Assembly: GCF_021155775.2 (NCBI RefSeq)
Contig: NC_060233.1
Span: 3,018,501 to 3,082,500 of the forward strand
Reading direction: 5' to 3'
From: Neodiprion pinetum
Lineage: Eukaryota > Arthropoda > Insecta > Hymenoptera > Diprionidae
Length of the DNA: 64,000 bases
Shown here: piece after piece, positions 13,510 to 22,074 of the stretch
How the letters are laid out: each line of letters starts with the position of its first letter
Numbering within the stretch: the stretch's first letter is position 1
Translations under genes and position numbers: made by a program
Notes under the pieces: model-generated
Database searches by the model: none
What the model was told of the DNA's origin: nothing
Seen by the model: only the letters and a program-made list of their open reading frames with translations

Positions 13510-14486
13510 TGTAACGGTTTTTTTTTTTTTTTTTTTTTTTTTGAGGTTCAACCGATACGTTTTGATTTTATGTTATATTAGAAATCTACATATATTCAAT
13601 AAACAAAATACATTAAATCAGGAGGAAACAATGTAGAACACAGATTATTTGAGTTTTGGTATAACCTTTTAAAAGAACAGGCAATCATAGAAAATCTCAT
13701 TCACTCTTTCATTCACACGTTAAAATTACTCAATGCGATTACCGACGTTTTGTATATAATTATTCTGGTAAAATTTTTGTACCATATTAACGAAAGACTG
13801 GCTCTCTTTTCCTTTATGGTTCAAATTTAAAAATGATTCTAGTGAAAGAATGAATCTACTGACAAAGGACTCTAAATTATGGTGAGATTACAATAAAGTT
13901 AACAGACGAAGATATAAAATACTGACTTAAGAAGGCTATTACAGATTTGTGGCACAATCCACCTACAAATCAGTAATGAAAAGATGACTTAGCTCGGAAT
14001 ATCTCTGATGAAGAGAGGTGGCCTAACGGCTCCGTAGATGATCATGGATGTTGAAGTTCTTTGATATTCCTTTTATAGAATCGGTCTTCACCGATTATAC
14101 TGCGTGGTCGTTCGTCGATCAGATATTTGGATTTGTTCTTTAGGCTCACAGGCTCCGAAAGATTGGGATTGCGTTGGGTTACACTTCTTGTATGAATCGT
14201 CGTCTCAAATTCCTTTTTTTTTTTTTTTGGCTTGTTTTGTTTTCCCAAATGTTAACGAAATTATAAGAATGTGAATATGACAGGACTAGACTTTATATCG
14301 ACCGTTCGCTTCGACCCCGGCTCGCAGAGAGAGAGAGTTACACTTATTTCACCGGATAGGTGATCTTGACCGACGTGACACCTAGAGTTAAGCGTTTGCC
14401 CTTTATTTTGAAACGTTGTATGTGCTTAAGGCGCGTACATACGAATTACTTTATATTCTATGTGACTCGCATGTAATATCGTTACA
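13510..14486 (-). repeat. 3' LTR of the retrotransposon (element sense)
   Basis: 977-bp copy of the LTR at 20,154-21,128, with the same TGTAACG and CGTTACA ends. In element orientation it follows the polypurine tract. It ends with a run of 25 adenines only a few bases before the LTR terminus (on the plus strand, T25 right after TGTAACGG). Confidence 0.97.
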
Positions 14487-14502
14487 TCACCCCCCCCATT
14501 TT
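14487..14502 (-). promoter_or_regulatory. Polypurine tract (plus-strand primer)
   Basis: Directly upstream of the 3' LTR in element sense the minus strand reads AAAATGGGGGGGGTGA, with eight consecutive G. A purine tract touching the LTR is the expected RNase H-resistant primer for second-strand synthesis. The exact primer end is not certain because TGA lies between the G run and the LTR. Confidence 0.8.
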
Positions 14503-14800
14503 CGAGATTGTTGTGAGAACGAAAATATCGAAAATTACTCGTTATCCTATATTTGCAGTAAAATCTAAAAACCTCTCTTTAAATTACTTCTTACTTATCA
14601 ATCATTCAATCCATTCATCCTTCATCATTCATCATTAAAATTATCATTTTAAAATCTAATCACATTTTCTTTTAGCAAACATTTTGTTTAACTGGACTTA
14701 CATCTAAAAAATTCTATAATCTATGCATGTTGGACTTATTAGAACATTTGAAGGATTCATGACGAGTTTTTCGTGAATTTTCATTACAAAAAATTATCTG
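14503..14800 (-). other. Retrotransposon 3' untranslated stretch, no env
   Basis: About 300 AT-rich bases between the integrase stop and the polypurine tract. No ORF of useful length is present, so this element has no envelope gene and is not an errantivirus-type infectious form. Confidence 0.8.
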
Positions 14801-16033
14801 TTATTTAGCACTTGGATTTGTGGGCTGATAATATTTGCGTAAACTCACACGATTGAAAGTTCCCAAGTTTTTGTTTTTATTTTTTGTATCTATTAAATTA
14901 TATGCATTTTCATTAACTTTTTTGTTTATTTTGTACGGACCTTTAAACAAATGGAAGAATTTGTGTGTTAATTTATCGATAGCGGAGGATGGATATGGTA
15001 CACGTAGTAAAACTAGATCTCCTTCATTTAAAATTACAGTTGAAATTGATTTTTGATTCCGGCTTCTATATTCAAAATTTTTCTTCAAGTTTTCTTTGGC
15101 TAACAATATTTTAATATCGTGACTATTTTCAATTCTGTCTGGAAATTTTACAATTTTTGTTAATTCATCATGCGCTGTTTTATTAAAATGAAGTTCGTAT
15201 GGAATAAAACCGGTGCTATGGTGTGTTGTTAAATTTAATAATTTTTCGATTTCTTTGACATATTTTGCCCATCTAGTATGCTTATCATTGCAGAAGGTAC
15301 GGAAAAATCTCCCCAGTTCTCTCATCACTCGTTCAGTAGGATTGGATTGTGGGTGTCTAATTGATGAATAGCAAACTTCTACTCCTTGTTTTTCTAATTC
15401 GACTTTCCATCTAGCAGCTGTGAATTGAGTTCCATTGTCGGATAGCAATCTTTTTGGTTTTCCTACGTTTTTAAAGTACTCGTTGATTATTTTATTTAAT
15501 GCTATTGTTGTAGTAGCTCGTTTTATGGGGTATAACGTAACTAGTTTTGAAAATGCATCTATTGCAACTAACAAATATTGGACTCCCCCAATAGATCTCG
15601 GCAGAGGGCCATAGAAGTCAATTGTAGTCAATTCGTTCGGGTGATCAGCTGTTACCTGCTTGTACTTTCCTTGCATGCTGTAGGATAATGCCTTTGTTCT
15701 TTGACATGTGTCACATGCTTGAATACGTTTTTTGATACCTTCTCTCATTTTTCGCCAGTAATAATATCTGTTAATATATTGGTATGTTTTATATACACCC
15801 ATATGACCTATTTTTTCATGTACAGAAATTACGAGTAAATCTACTATACTTTGTGGGATTACTACTCGCCAATTTTGATCGAATTTACTTTTATAAAACA
15901 ACAAGTCTTCATGTACTTTGTAACAACCATCAGATGAATCTGTATTGCATTTATTTATGATATTTTTCAATTCCTCATCTTTTATTTGCAATTGTTTTAA
16001 ATTTTTCAGGTTTCTTATCAACGTTGGATTCAT
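14801..16033 (-). CDS. Integrase of the retrotransposon
   Basis: 410 residues from the first ATG; the frame stays open about 28 codons further upstream, so a fused form would be longer. Zinc-binding HHCC domain: His72 and His77, Cys107 and Cys110 (CDTCQ). Catalytic core: Asp139 (TIDFYG), Asp199 (LLSDNGTQF) and Glu234 (NPTER), with the last two 35 residues apart as in D,D35E integrases. A GPY/F module (FKGPYKI) lies at about 363-369, typical of Ty3/Gypsy integrases. It inserts the element DNA into the host genome. No chromodomain was recognised at the C-terminus. It is the last ORF before the polypurine tract. Confidence 0.96.
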   Translation of the reverse strand: MNPTLIRNLKNLKQLQIKDEELKNIINKCNTDSSDGCYKVHEDLLFYKSKFDQNWRVVIPQSIVDLLVISVHEKIGHMGVYKTYQYINRYYYWRKMREGIKKRIQACDTCQRTKALSYSMQGKYKQVTADHPNELTTIDFYGPLPRSIGGVQYLLVAIDAFSKLVTLYPIKRATTTIALNKIINEYFKNVGKPKRLLSDNGTQFTAARWKVELEKQGVEVCYSSIRHPQSNPTERVMRELGRFFRTFCNDKHTRWAKYVKEIEKLLNLTTHHSTGFIPYELHFNKTAHDELTKIVKFPDRIENSHDIKILLAKENLKKNFEYRSRNQKSISTVILNEGDLVLLRVPYPSSAIDKLTHKFFHLFKGPYKINKKVNENAYNLIDTKNKNKNLGTFNRVSLRKYYQPTNPSAK

Positions 16034-16095
16034 TTTAATAGTTTGAGATGCGATTTTGTTTAGTTCGAGTTCTACATTATCTACTAGCAGTTGGT

Positions 16096-16117
16096 TTATT
16101 TTGCTATTAGTAACTTG
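16096..16117 (-). promoter_or_regulatory. Pol/integrase frame overlap with possible -1 slip site
   Basis: The integrase frame is open from 16,117, and the pol frame ends with TAA at 16,098-16,096, so the two overlap by 22 bases with integrase in the -1 frame. The last pol codons are GCA AAA TAA. A one-base slip at A AAA would pass directly into the integrase frame. This resembles the gag-pol junction, where the slip site also touches the stop codon. The alternative is a simple one-base contraction of an A run in this copy. A lone A AAA is a weaker slip signal than a full heptamer. Confidence 0.5.
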
Positions 16118-18771
16118 TTACGTTCGTTTGTACTTTGTTTCCCGTTGATATTTCGGCTGAAAAAATCTGCCACCACATTATCTTTTCCTTTGCAATGCTT
16201 GACTGTGAATGTGTACTGTTGTAAGATTACAACCCATCGTGATAATCGTGGACTTAAAAACGGTGCTGTATTTATAAAAGTTAATGCTTTATGATCTGTT
16301 ATTATTTCAAATGGACTTCCAATTAACCAAATTCTAAATTTATCTAATGCATACATTATTGCCAGTAATTCCTTTTCCGTAGTTGTGTAATTTAATTCTG
16401 CTTTCGACAAACATTTACTTATAAGTGAAATAATTTTATGGTTATCTTCCTCATCAATTTGGTACAAAATCGCACTTATTCCAAGATCGCTTGCGTCTGT
16501 TTGTACTCTACATATGACGCCAGGTAAATAGTGATTAAGGGTTACACAGTTTATAAAACTTTCCTTTATCTCTTTAAATGCTTTCGTATGTTTCTCTGTC
16601 CATCTAAACGGTGTATTGTCTGTTAATAAATCTCTCAAGGGCGTGACATAGTTCGAATATTTTATGCTAAACTGCCGGTAAAAGTTACACGCTCCTAAAA
16701 TTCGTTGTAAAATCAATTTACTTGTTGGTACTGGAAATTCTCTAATCACCTTGATTTTGTCTGGGTTGGGACTAACTCCCTCAGGTGTTATAACGTATCC
16801 GAGAAATGCGATTGACTTCTTACAAAAAAGTGACTTATTTAGACGAAGTGTAAAATTGTGTTTCATTAAACGATCAAATATTAGGCTTAGGTGTTTCATA
16901 TGAGAATCAAAATCAGTTGAGGTTATTAAAAGATCATCTATATAACAAGTCAGAAAGGAGGTAAATTCATTACCTAATGCCATATTTAGGGCACGTATGA
17001 ATCCACTTCCTGCCGTCTTGAGACCAAATGGAATTCTGCAAAAGTGGTATAAAGTGCCACCGTGTAAAAAAGCTGTATATTGACGTGAATTTCTCTCTAG
17101 CGGGATTTGCCAATATCCATGTGTTAGATCAGTAGATGTCATGTATTTTACACCGTGATATTTTCTTAATAATTCATTTATTGGTGGTGGACATTCGTTA
17201 TCAGACTCAATTATGTCATTTATATATCTGGCATCTAAACATAACCTCACTCCATTCTCCCTCTTTTGTACTATTCGCAATGGATTGCAGTATTGACTAT
17301 TTGATCTTTCTATAATTCCTGCTTGAAGCATTTTCTTTATCTCTGCATCTACTGCTTCTCTAAGTTTAAATGGTACCGGGTATGATTTTTTAACGATTGG
17401 CTTGTCTTTTAGTAATTTGATAGAGTGTTCATAAATGTTTGTACATCCGGCTTTCTCTGAAAATAGTTTTTCATATTTAATTAGCAATTTTTCCAGCTCA
17501 GCTTTTTGCTCTTCACTTGTACCCATAAGATTATTCGCGATCGACCGGACAGATTCGAAAAAGTTTTGATCATTTGTTTGAGATCTTGTTACTTGAATTT
17601 GTTCTATTAAAATTGATTCGATATTTTCATCCAATTTATCTTTCAAAAAATTGTGATCTTCCGATTCTACTGTTTTCTGGCAAACTAAATTCTTTTTGTA
17701 AAAATTATGGTCTTGTGATTCTATTGTTTCTGCGTTATTTTGTTCATGTTCGTTTACATTTTGAAATACAGATTCATTACATTTTATATTATTTTTTACA
17801 CACATCAAATTTAGATTTTCTAATTCATTATTTCTCGGATTATCTCTTTGATCTACCGATGCAATTTTATCAAATTCACTTATTGCTACACATATATTTT
17901 CCTTATCTACTAAAATATTTTTATCAATTTCATCATTTTCTACAAAAATATATTTTAAATTTATTTCTGTTTCTTCATCAATTTTATTCTCTTCTACACA
18001 ATCAGATTCATTGTCAATTTGCATCACATTTTCATGTGTTTCTGACATTTTATCATCATTATCACATTCAGGATCTTTAGTTGTGATATTTTCAAAAACT
18101 GTTTTTATATCTTCATCATCATTTTTATTTTCTTCATTATTATTCTCTTTCTTTGAATTCTTTTTAAATATTTCTTTACCTATTTTTTCATGTTCTTTTT
18201 CTGAATCTTCAGTTCTTAAAATTTTGATATATATTTTCGCGTTTTGTGCAAATGAGCTCAACCTTTCCGCAGGTTCCCGGTCGTATGAGAAAAGTGGTGG
18301 AGCTATTACTTTACCTTTAATACTAATTGTTTTCTGACCGTAATCTAAAACTACTTTATTAATATCAAGCCAATCGTTACCAAAAATCACACTACTAGAC
18401 AGATGCGGTATAATTAAAAAAGCTGTTGTGATTTTCTGCGATCCCATATGAACATCAACCAAAATTTGTCGCTTAACCGCTGTGGGCTTTTTCCCAATTG
18501 CTGGTAAAACTACTACATTTGTAACTGGTAGTTCATTTAAACTATGATTACCTTTGAGAGATTTATATACTTTTTCAGACATACATGTTACTTGGCTTCC
18601 TGAATCAAATAAAGCTACCATTCGATAATTTAACACATTTATTACTACATTTGGACCCTTCGATAAGTTTTGTTTTACTCTTTCAATTTTTTCTTCAGCA
18701 TTACCAATTTCGTGCATTAAGTCCTCAACTAAATTTGCATAATCCCAACTCGATGTCGGACTTATACACAT
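16096..18771 (-). CDS. pol: Pol: protease, reverse transcriptase and RNase H
   Basis: 891 residues from the first ATG, though the frame opens at 18,795 and is probably entered by -1 frameshift from gag. Aspartic protease: ALFDSGSQ, with D-S-G at 56-58, and a later IFGNDWL flap-side motif near 129. About 165-400 are an unusually long Asp/Glu/Asn/Lys-rich linker. Reverse transcriptase about 440-700: catalytic Asp548 in TSTDL, then HGYWQIPL, and the YIDD box at 610-613 giving the other two Asp. RNase H about 740-875: Asp759 (QTDAS), Glu801 (EKELLA), Asp826 (ITDHKAL) and Asp869 (NVVAD). All key catalytic residues are present, so the protein looks active. It copies element RNA into DNA inside Gag particles. 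The ORF stops just before integrase, which is in another frame. Confidence 0.97.
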   Translation of the reverse strand: MCISPTSSWDYANLVEDLMHEIGNAEEKIERVKQNLSKGPNVVINVLNYRMVALFDSGSQVTCMSEKVYKSLKGNHSLNELPVTNVVVLPAIGKKPTAVKRQILVDVHMGSQKITTAFLIIPHLSSSVIFGNDWLDINKVVLDYGQKTISIKGKVIAPPLFSYDREPAERLSSFAQNAKIYIKILRTEDSEKEHEKIGKEIFKKNSKKENNNEENKNDDEDIKTVFENITTKDPECDNDDKMSETHENVMQIDNESDCVEENKIDEETEINLKYIFVENDEIDKNILVDKENICVAISEFDKIASVDQRDNPRNNELENLNLMCVKNNIKCNESVFQNVNEHEQNNAETIESQDHNFYKKNLVCQKTVESEDHNFLKDKLDENIESILIEQIQVTRSQTNDQNFFESVRSIANNLMGTSEEQKAELEKLLIKYEKLFSEKAGCTNIYEHSIKLLKDKPIVKKSYPVPFKLREAVDAEIKKMLQAGIIERSNSQYCNPLRIVQKRENGVRLCLDARYINDIIESDNECPPPINELLRKYHGVKYMTSTDLTHGYWQIPLERNSRQYTAFLHGGTLYHFCRIPFGLKTAGSGFIRALNMALGNEFTSFLTCYIDDLLITSTDFDSHMKHLSLIFDRLMKHNFTLRLNKSLFCKKSIAFLGYVITPEGVSPNPDKIKVIREFPVPTSKLILQRILGACNFYRQFSIKYSNYVTPLRDLLTDNTPFRWTEKHTKAFKEIKESFINCVTLNHYLPGVICRVQTDASDLGISAILYQIDEEDNHKIISLISKCLSKAELNYTTTEKELLAIMYALDKFRIWLIGSPFEIITDHKALTFINTAPFLSPRLSRWVVILQQYTFTVKHCKGKDNVVADFFSRNINGKQSTNERNKLLIAK

Positions 18772-18782
18772 CGAGCTGTTTA

Positions 18783-19997
18783 TTAGTTTAAATTTCTATT
18801 TGGACTGGTTTGTAAATTATTGGTGTTAGTTTGCATTTGAGTTTGTAATGACTGTATCTGATTATTGGTTCCTGAGAAATAAGGTGGTGGATAATTGACG
18901 TTTGGTAAATTCATTTGGTTGCTTGTTGATGTTTGAACTTGCGGTTGATATTGCCATGGTGATAAGTTTGTACCAAATTGAGGATTTTGATAAAAGTTGT
19001 TTGCAGCATTTGGATAATTTTGTTGCCTACTTGTATTATTTATCTGTTGCTGTTGTTTATGTTGAATTTGCATGTTGTTTACATTATTCACTTGATTGTT
19101 GTTACTTTGATTTTGATATTTGTGTTTATTATTGTTTCTTTCTTCATAATTTACATCTAATTGCGATAAAGCTTGTTCTATTATTTTTGTATCCGCCATA
19201 TTCACAGTTGCTAGAGTATCACGAATTTTATATGGTAATTGTTGGATAATGGTATAGTTTATTTCGAACTGGTCTAGTTTCGGTAATAGGTATTTTGCTT
19301 CCTTAAGCTGTTTAAAAAAATATGTTTGAAGTGAACCATCCTGTTGATTATACCTTCTTGAACTCCACCTTGTTTTGACTTTAACTTGGATTGGAATGGA
19401 ATAAAATTTATTTTTAAAGGCTTCTTTAAAATCATTATACGTGTTGATAGTTTCTTTACTCGCTTCCCACCATATTTTTGCTCTACCTGATAATTTACTT
19501 TCGACTATCGACAATTTACACTCTTCCTTCACACATTTTAACCTGAAATAATTTTCCAAATTTTCCAAATATTCAATAGGATTTATAACTTCTTCATCTG
19601 TAAACTCGGGAGCTTTGGCATCAATGTGACTTCGTTGCAAACTTACTATTAACTCACTCACCGATATTTGATCGTTATTGGTAACTGGTTGTTGAACTGG
19701 ATTCTGTATCTGTTGAAGAGCCTGTCTTTGTTGTTCGTTCTGGAGCTTCAACAATGCGACTTCGTTTGCCAGCTGTGCGTTAGTTGCTTGTTGTGCCTGT
19801 AGCTGTTCAATCGCATTTCGTAAACCCGCGAAACTCGCCATTTCCTCCTTCAAACGCTCCAGTTCTCCCTCCATCTCGCCTGTATTATTTCGTATTTGAC
19901 TATTGCCTGCTTTTGATATGTCAGGTTCTGACCTCCTTGGTTTATTTGTGATCCTTGACCTAGTTTTAACAGGTGTTCTTTTAATCGTTGGTGCCAT
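18783..19997 (-). CDS. gag: Gag polyprotein of the retrotransposon
   Basis: 404 residues. Gag forms the intracellular particle that packages the element RNA. Residues 1-30 are basic; about 42-98 are charged and Gln-rich with heptad-like leucines, probably a coiled coil. About 115-285 resemble a retrotransposon capsid domain: a segment around residues 138-152 with repeated aromatic residues (YLENLENYF), then KLSGRAKIWWEA near 168-179. About 286-404 are an Asn/Gln-rich tail. There is no CCHC zinc knuckle, which most Gypsy Gags have, so RNA binding must rely on another region. A PPPY motif lies at 370-373. The start is the first ATG after the primer site. The last codons TTA AAC precede TAA directly and form a -1 slip site into pol. 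Gag identity is supported mainly by position and the capsid-like motifs. Confidence 0.9.
   Translation of the reverse strand: MAPTIKRTPVKTRSRITNKPRRSEPDISKAGNSQIRNNTGEMEGELERLKEEMASFAGLRNAIEQLQAQQATNAQLANEVALLKLQNEQQRQALQQIQNPVQQPVTNNDQISVSELIVSLQRSHIDAKAPEFTDEEVINPIEYLENLENYFRLKCVKEECKLSIVESKLSGRAKIWWEASKETINTYNDFKEAFKNKFYSIPIQVKVKTRWSSRRYNQQDGSLQTYFFKQLKEAKYLLPKLDQFEINYTIIQQLPYKIRDTLATVNMADTKIIEQALSQLDVNYEERNNNKHKYQNQSNNNQVNNVNNMQIQHKQQQQINNTSRQQNYPNAANNFYQNPQFGTNLSPWQYQPQVQTSTSNQMNLPNVNYPPPYFSGTNNQIQSLQTQMQTNTNNLQTSPNRNLN
18786..18792 (-). promoter_or_regulatory. -1 ribosomal frameshift site between gag and pol
   Basis: On the minus strand the end of gag reads AAT TTA AAC TAA in the gag frame, which contains the heptamer T TTA AAC. 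This fits the X XXY YYZ rule exactly and is one of the most efficient known eukaryotic slip sites. The pol frame opens at 18,795, overlaps gag by 13 bases and lies in the -1 frame, so slippage here would give a Gag-Pol fusion. The stop codon follows the heptamer with no spacer. No downstream pseudoknot was modelled. Confidence 0.88.
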
Positions 19998-20137
19998 GTA
20001 CTTTTGAAATTCTTATATTTCTATTTATCGCGTAATATATGTTTCTTACAATTACTACCTAAGGTCAATCATACAAACATTCAACGACGAAGTTTCAAAT
20101 TTAATCCTATGTTTACTTTCTTTATGTCTAAACTTTA
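19998..20137 (-). other. Retrotransposon 5' leader
   Basis: About 140 bases between the primer-binding site and the gag start codon, on the minus strand. It holds no ORF and would be the untranslated leader where packaging or dimer signals usually sit. No specific signal was recognised. Confidence 0.6.
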
Positions 20138-20150
20138 TGTTCGGGCGCCA
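20138..20150 (-). promoter_or_regulatory. Primer-binding site, tRNA-Lys(UUU) type
   Basis: On the minus strand, three bases after the 5' LTR end, the sequence reads TGGCGCCCGAACA. This is complementary to the last 13 bases (with CCA) of animal tRNA-Lys(UUU). TGGCGCC is the hallmark of Lys-primed reverse transcription. The match stops after 13 bases, shorter than the 18 of many retroviruses. This is where minus-strand DNA synthesis would start. Confidence 0.88.
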
Positions 20151-20153
20151 TTT

Positions 20154-21128
20154 TGTAACGGTTTTTTTTTTTTTTTTTTTTTTTTGAGGTTCAACCGATA
20201 CGTTTTGATTTTATGTTATATTAGAAATCTACATATATTCAATAAACAAAATACATTAAATCAGGAGGAAACAATGTAGAACACAGATTATTTGAGTTTT
20301 GGTATAACCTTTTAAAAGAACAGGCAATCATAGAAAATCTCATTCACTCTTTCATTCACACGTTAAAATTACTCAATGCGATTACCGACGTTTTGTATAT
20401 AATTATTCTGGTAAAATTTTTGTACCATATTAACGAAAGACTGGCTCTCTTTTCCTTTATGGTTCAAATTTAAAAATGATTCTAGTGAAAGAATGAATCT
20501 ACTGACAAAGGACTCTAAATTATGGTGAGATTACAATAAAGTTAACAGACGAAGATATAAAATACTGACTTAAGAAGGCTATTACAGATTTGTGGCACAA
20601 TCCACCTACAAATCAGTAATGAAAAGATGACTTAGCTCGGAATATCTCTGATGAAGAGAGGTGGCCTAACGGCTCCGTAGATGATCATGGATGTTGAAGT
20701 TCTTTGATATTCCTTTTATAGAATCGGTCTTCACCGATTATACTGCGTGGTCGTTCGTCGATCAGATATTTGGATTTGTTCTTTAGGCTCACAGGCTCCG
20801 AAAGATTGGGATTGCGTTGGGTTACACTTCTTGTATGAATCGTCGTCTCAAATTCCTTTTTTTTTCTTTTGGCTTGTTTTGTTTTCCCAAATGTTAACGA
20901 AATTATAAGAATGTGAATATGACAGGACTAGACTTTATATCGACCGTTCGCTTCGACCCCGGCTCGCAGAGAGAGAGAGTTACACTTATTTCACCGGATA
21001 GGTGATCTTGACCGACGTGACACCTAGAGTTAAGCGTTTGCCCTTTATTTTGAAACGTTGTATGTGCTTAAGGCGCGTACATACGAATTACTTTATATTC
21101 TATGTGACTCGCATGTAATATCGTTACA
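20154..21128 (-). repeat. 5' LTR of the retrotransposon (element sense)
   Basis: 975-bp direct repeat, the left LTR in element orientation because the coding ORFs run on the minus strand. It begins TGTAACG and ends CGTTACA, a perfect 7-bp terminal inverted repeat. Compared with the copy at 13,510-14,486 it differs by a 24- versus 25-base T-tract just inside one end and by an interrupted versus pure T-tract near 20,856-20,870. It should carry the promoter of the element. Confidence 0.97.
20933..20939 (-). promoter_or_regulatory. Possible TATA box in the 5' LTR
   Basis: TATAAAG on the minus strand, about 190 bases into the LTR in element sense, with TCA-type initiator-like sequences 18-27 bases further on. 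The same motif is in the 3' LTR near 14,291-14,297. It is a motif match only; the transcription start is inferred. Confidence 0.4.
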
Positions 21129-21132
21129 CCCT
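21129..21132. repeat. Target-site duplication, copy at high-coordinate end
   Basis: CCCT directly following the LTR end at 21,128, matching the copy at the other end. Intact duplicated target sites agree with a recent, unrearranged insertion. Confidence 0.85.
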
Positions 21133-21414
21133 CGATGCTGCACCGCAAATTACGAGTCTTCGAACTGATCCCGTCCGAATGTTTCCCAACAACAATACTG
21201 CACTGCAGCCATTGGAACTGGACAACAGCGACGGGAATGCCGAGGACTGTCCACTATCAACGACTGGCGACTAGCCAAGGTGTTCCAAAATCGTTGGAAG
21301 GTGCTACGGCTGAGTCGTTACCGGCATGTATTAATGTTTACTCGAATTGTTCTGCGGATATCGTGGAGAACGGAAACCGCAGCAGGTATATTCCCGCGTA
21401 TAACGATTTATATC

Positions 21415-21456
21415 TATATATATATATATATACATGTGTGTGTGTGTGTGTGTGTA
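21415..21456. repeat. (TA)n followed by (TG)n
   Basis: A compound dinucleotide array with TA at 21,415-21,432 and TG at about 21,435-21,456, near the end of the retrotransposon insertion site. Confidence 0.95.
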
Positions 21457-21571
21457 TGTATGGGTACATATATAACGATAACTCCGCAGGATTTTGCGGA
21501 GGAATTTCGAACTGCGTTTCGGTGATATTCAAACACGCGCGGTTGCTGATTGTGGGTAGGAATTTTGACTC

Positions 21572-21572
<1 letters not shown>

Positions 21573-21608
<36 letters not shown>

Positions 21609-21617
21609 TGTGTGTGT
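21573..21617. repeat. (TG)n microsatellite
   Basis: About 45 bases of TG with one ACG interruption, followed by a GA-rich run. The alternating purine-pyrimidine sequence could form Z-DNA. Confidence 0.95.
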
Positions 21618-21814
21618 AAGGGAGAGAGAGAAATAGATAGAGATAGAATGGCGATGGCTGGCGAAGGAGCATTCCGTAGTTGGCGGGCTACAATTACTTA
21701 AGTCGAGCAAACAGCATTGAATTCGGGTCGCGAGTGCAGCTGGCTGCCGGCTAACTCCCGAGGAATTCCCCGTCAATTACTTACCTCTAATTGTTCCTTT
21801 GCCAGAGTAGAGAA

Positions 21815-21866
21815 TTATTCAAACTTCCCGCCTTCCTATTCCCCGCGAGGCGGGAAGTTTGAATAA
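21815..21866. ncRNA. Perfect 18-bp hairpin, unknown role
   Basis: TTATTCAAACTTCCCGCC (21,815-21,832) and GGCGGGAAGTTTGAATAA (21,849-21,866) are exact reverse complements with a 16-base loop. Partial pairing may continue outward. The shape is compatible with a small fold-back transposon remnant, a short pre-miRNA-like hairpin or a protein-binding site. It is listed as an RNA-type structure only because of the fold; there is no evidence of transcription. Confidence 0.3.
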
Positions 21867-22074
21867 CGAATTTCAGTGAAAAGCGTCGGTATGGAGAAAG
21901 ATAAGGAAACGTCGATACTTCGAAGCGTTTTTCGCAAACCGTTCCTGCCTAGGGACACGTGTGTCGTCAGAAACGGAGGTCTTGTAAGTAGCGAGTAGCT
22001 GTCTTTCGCATTAAAAAATCAATCCATCAACTCGCCCCGCGACTCCCGGTTGTGACAACGTCGACGTTGCTGCA

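Larger units (their letters stand above)
13510..21128 (-). mobile_element. Complete Ty3/Gypsy-type LTR retrotransposon
   Basis: A full-length element of 7,619 bp read on the minus strand. Seen directly: two near-identical terminal repeats starting TG and ending CA, a CCCT target duplication on both sides, a tRNA-Lys-type primer site next to the 5' LTR, a polypurine tract next to the 3' LTR, and ORFs in the order gag, protease-RT-RNase H, integrase. RT-RNase H before integrase is the Ty3/Gypsy (Metaviridae) order and rules out Ty1/copia. No env-like ORF lies between integrase and the 3' LTR. The LTRs differ only in two T-tracts (one base of length each, plus one T/C change), so the insertion is very recent. 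The lineage within Gypsy is not certain; the tRNA-Lys primer and roughly 1-kb LTRs would suit Gypsy or Osvaldo-like clades, but that is inference. Confidence 0.97.

Noticed and set aside
17574..18337. Plus-strand ORFs rich in Phe, Leu and Ser
   Set aside because: Antisense shadow of the acidic linker in pol.
21135..21701. 188-codon ORF just right of the retrotransposon
   Set aside because: Runs through TA and TG microsatellites that remove stop codons; not a plausible protein.
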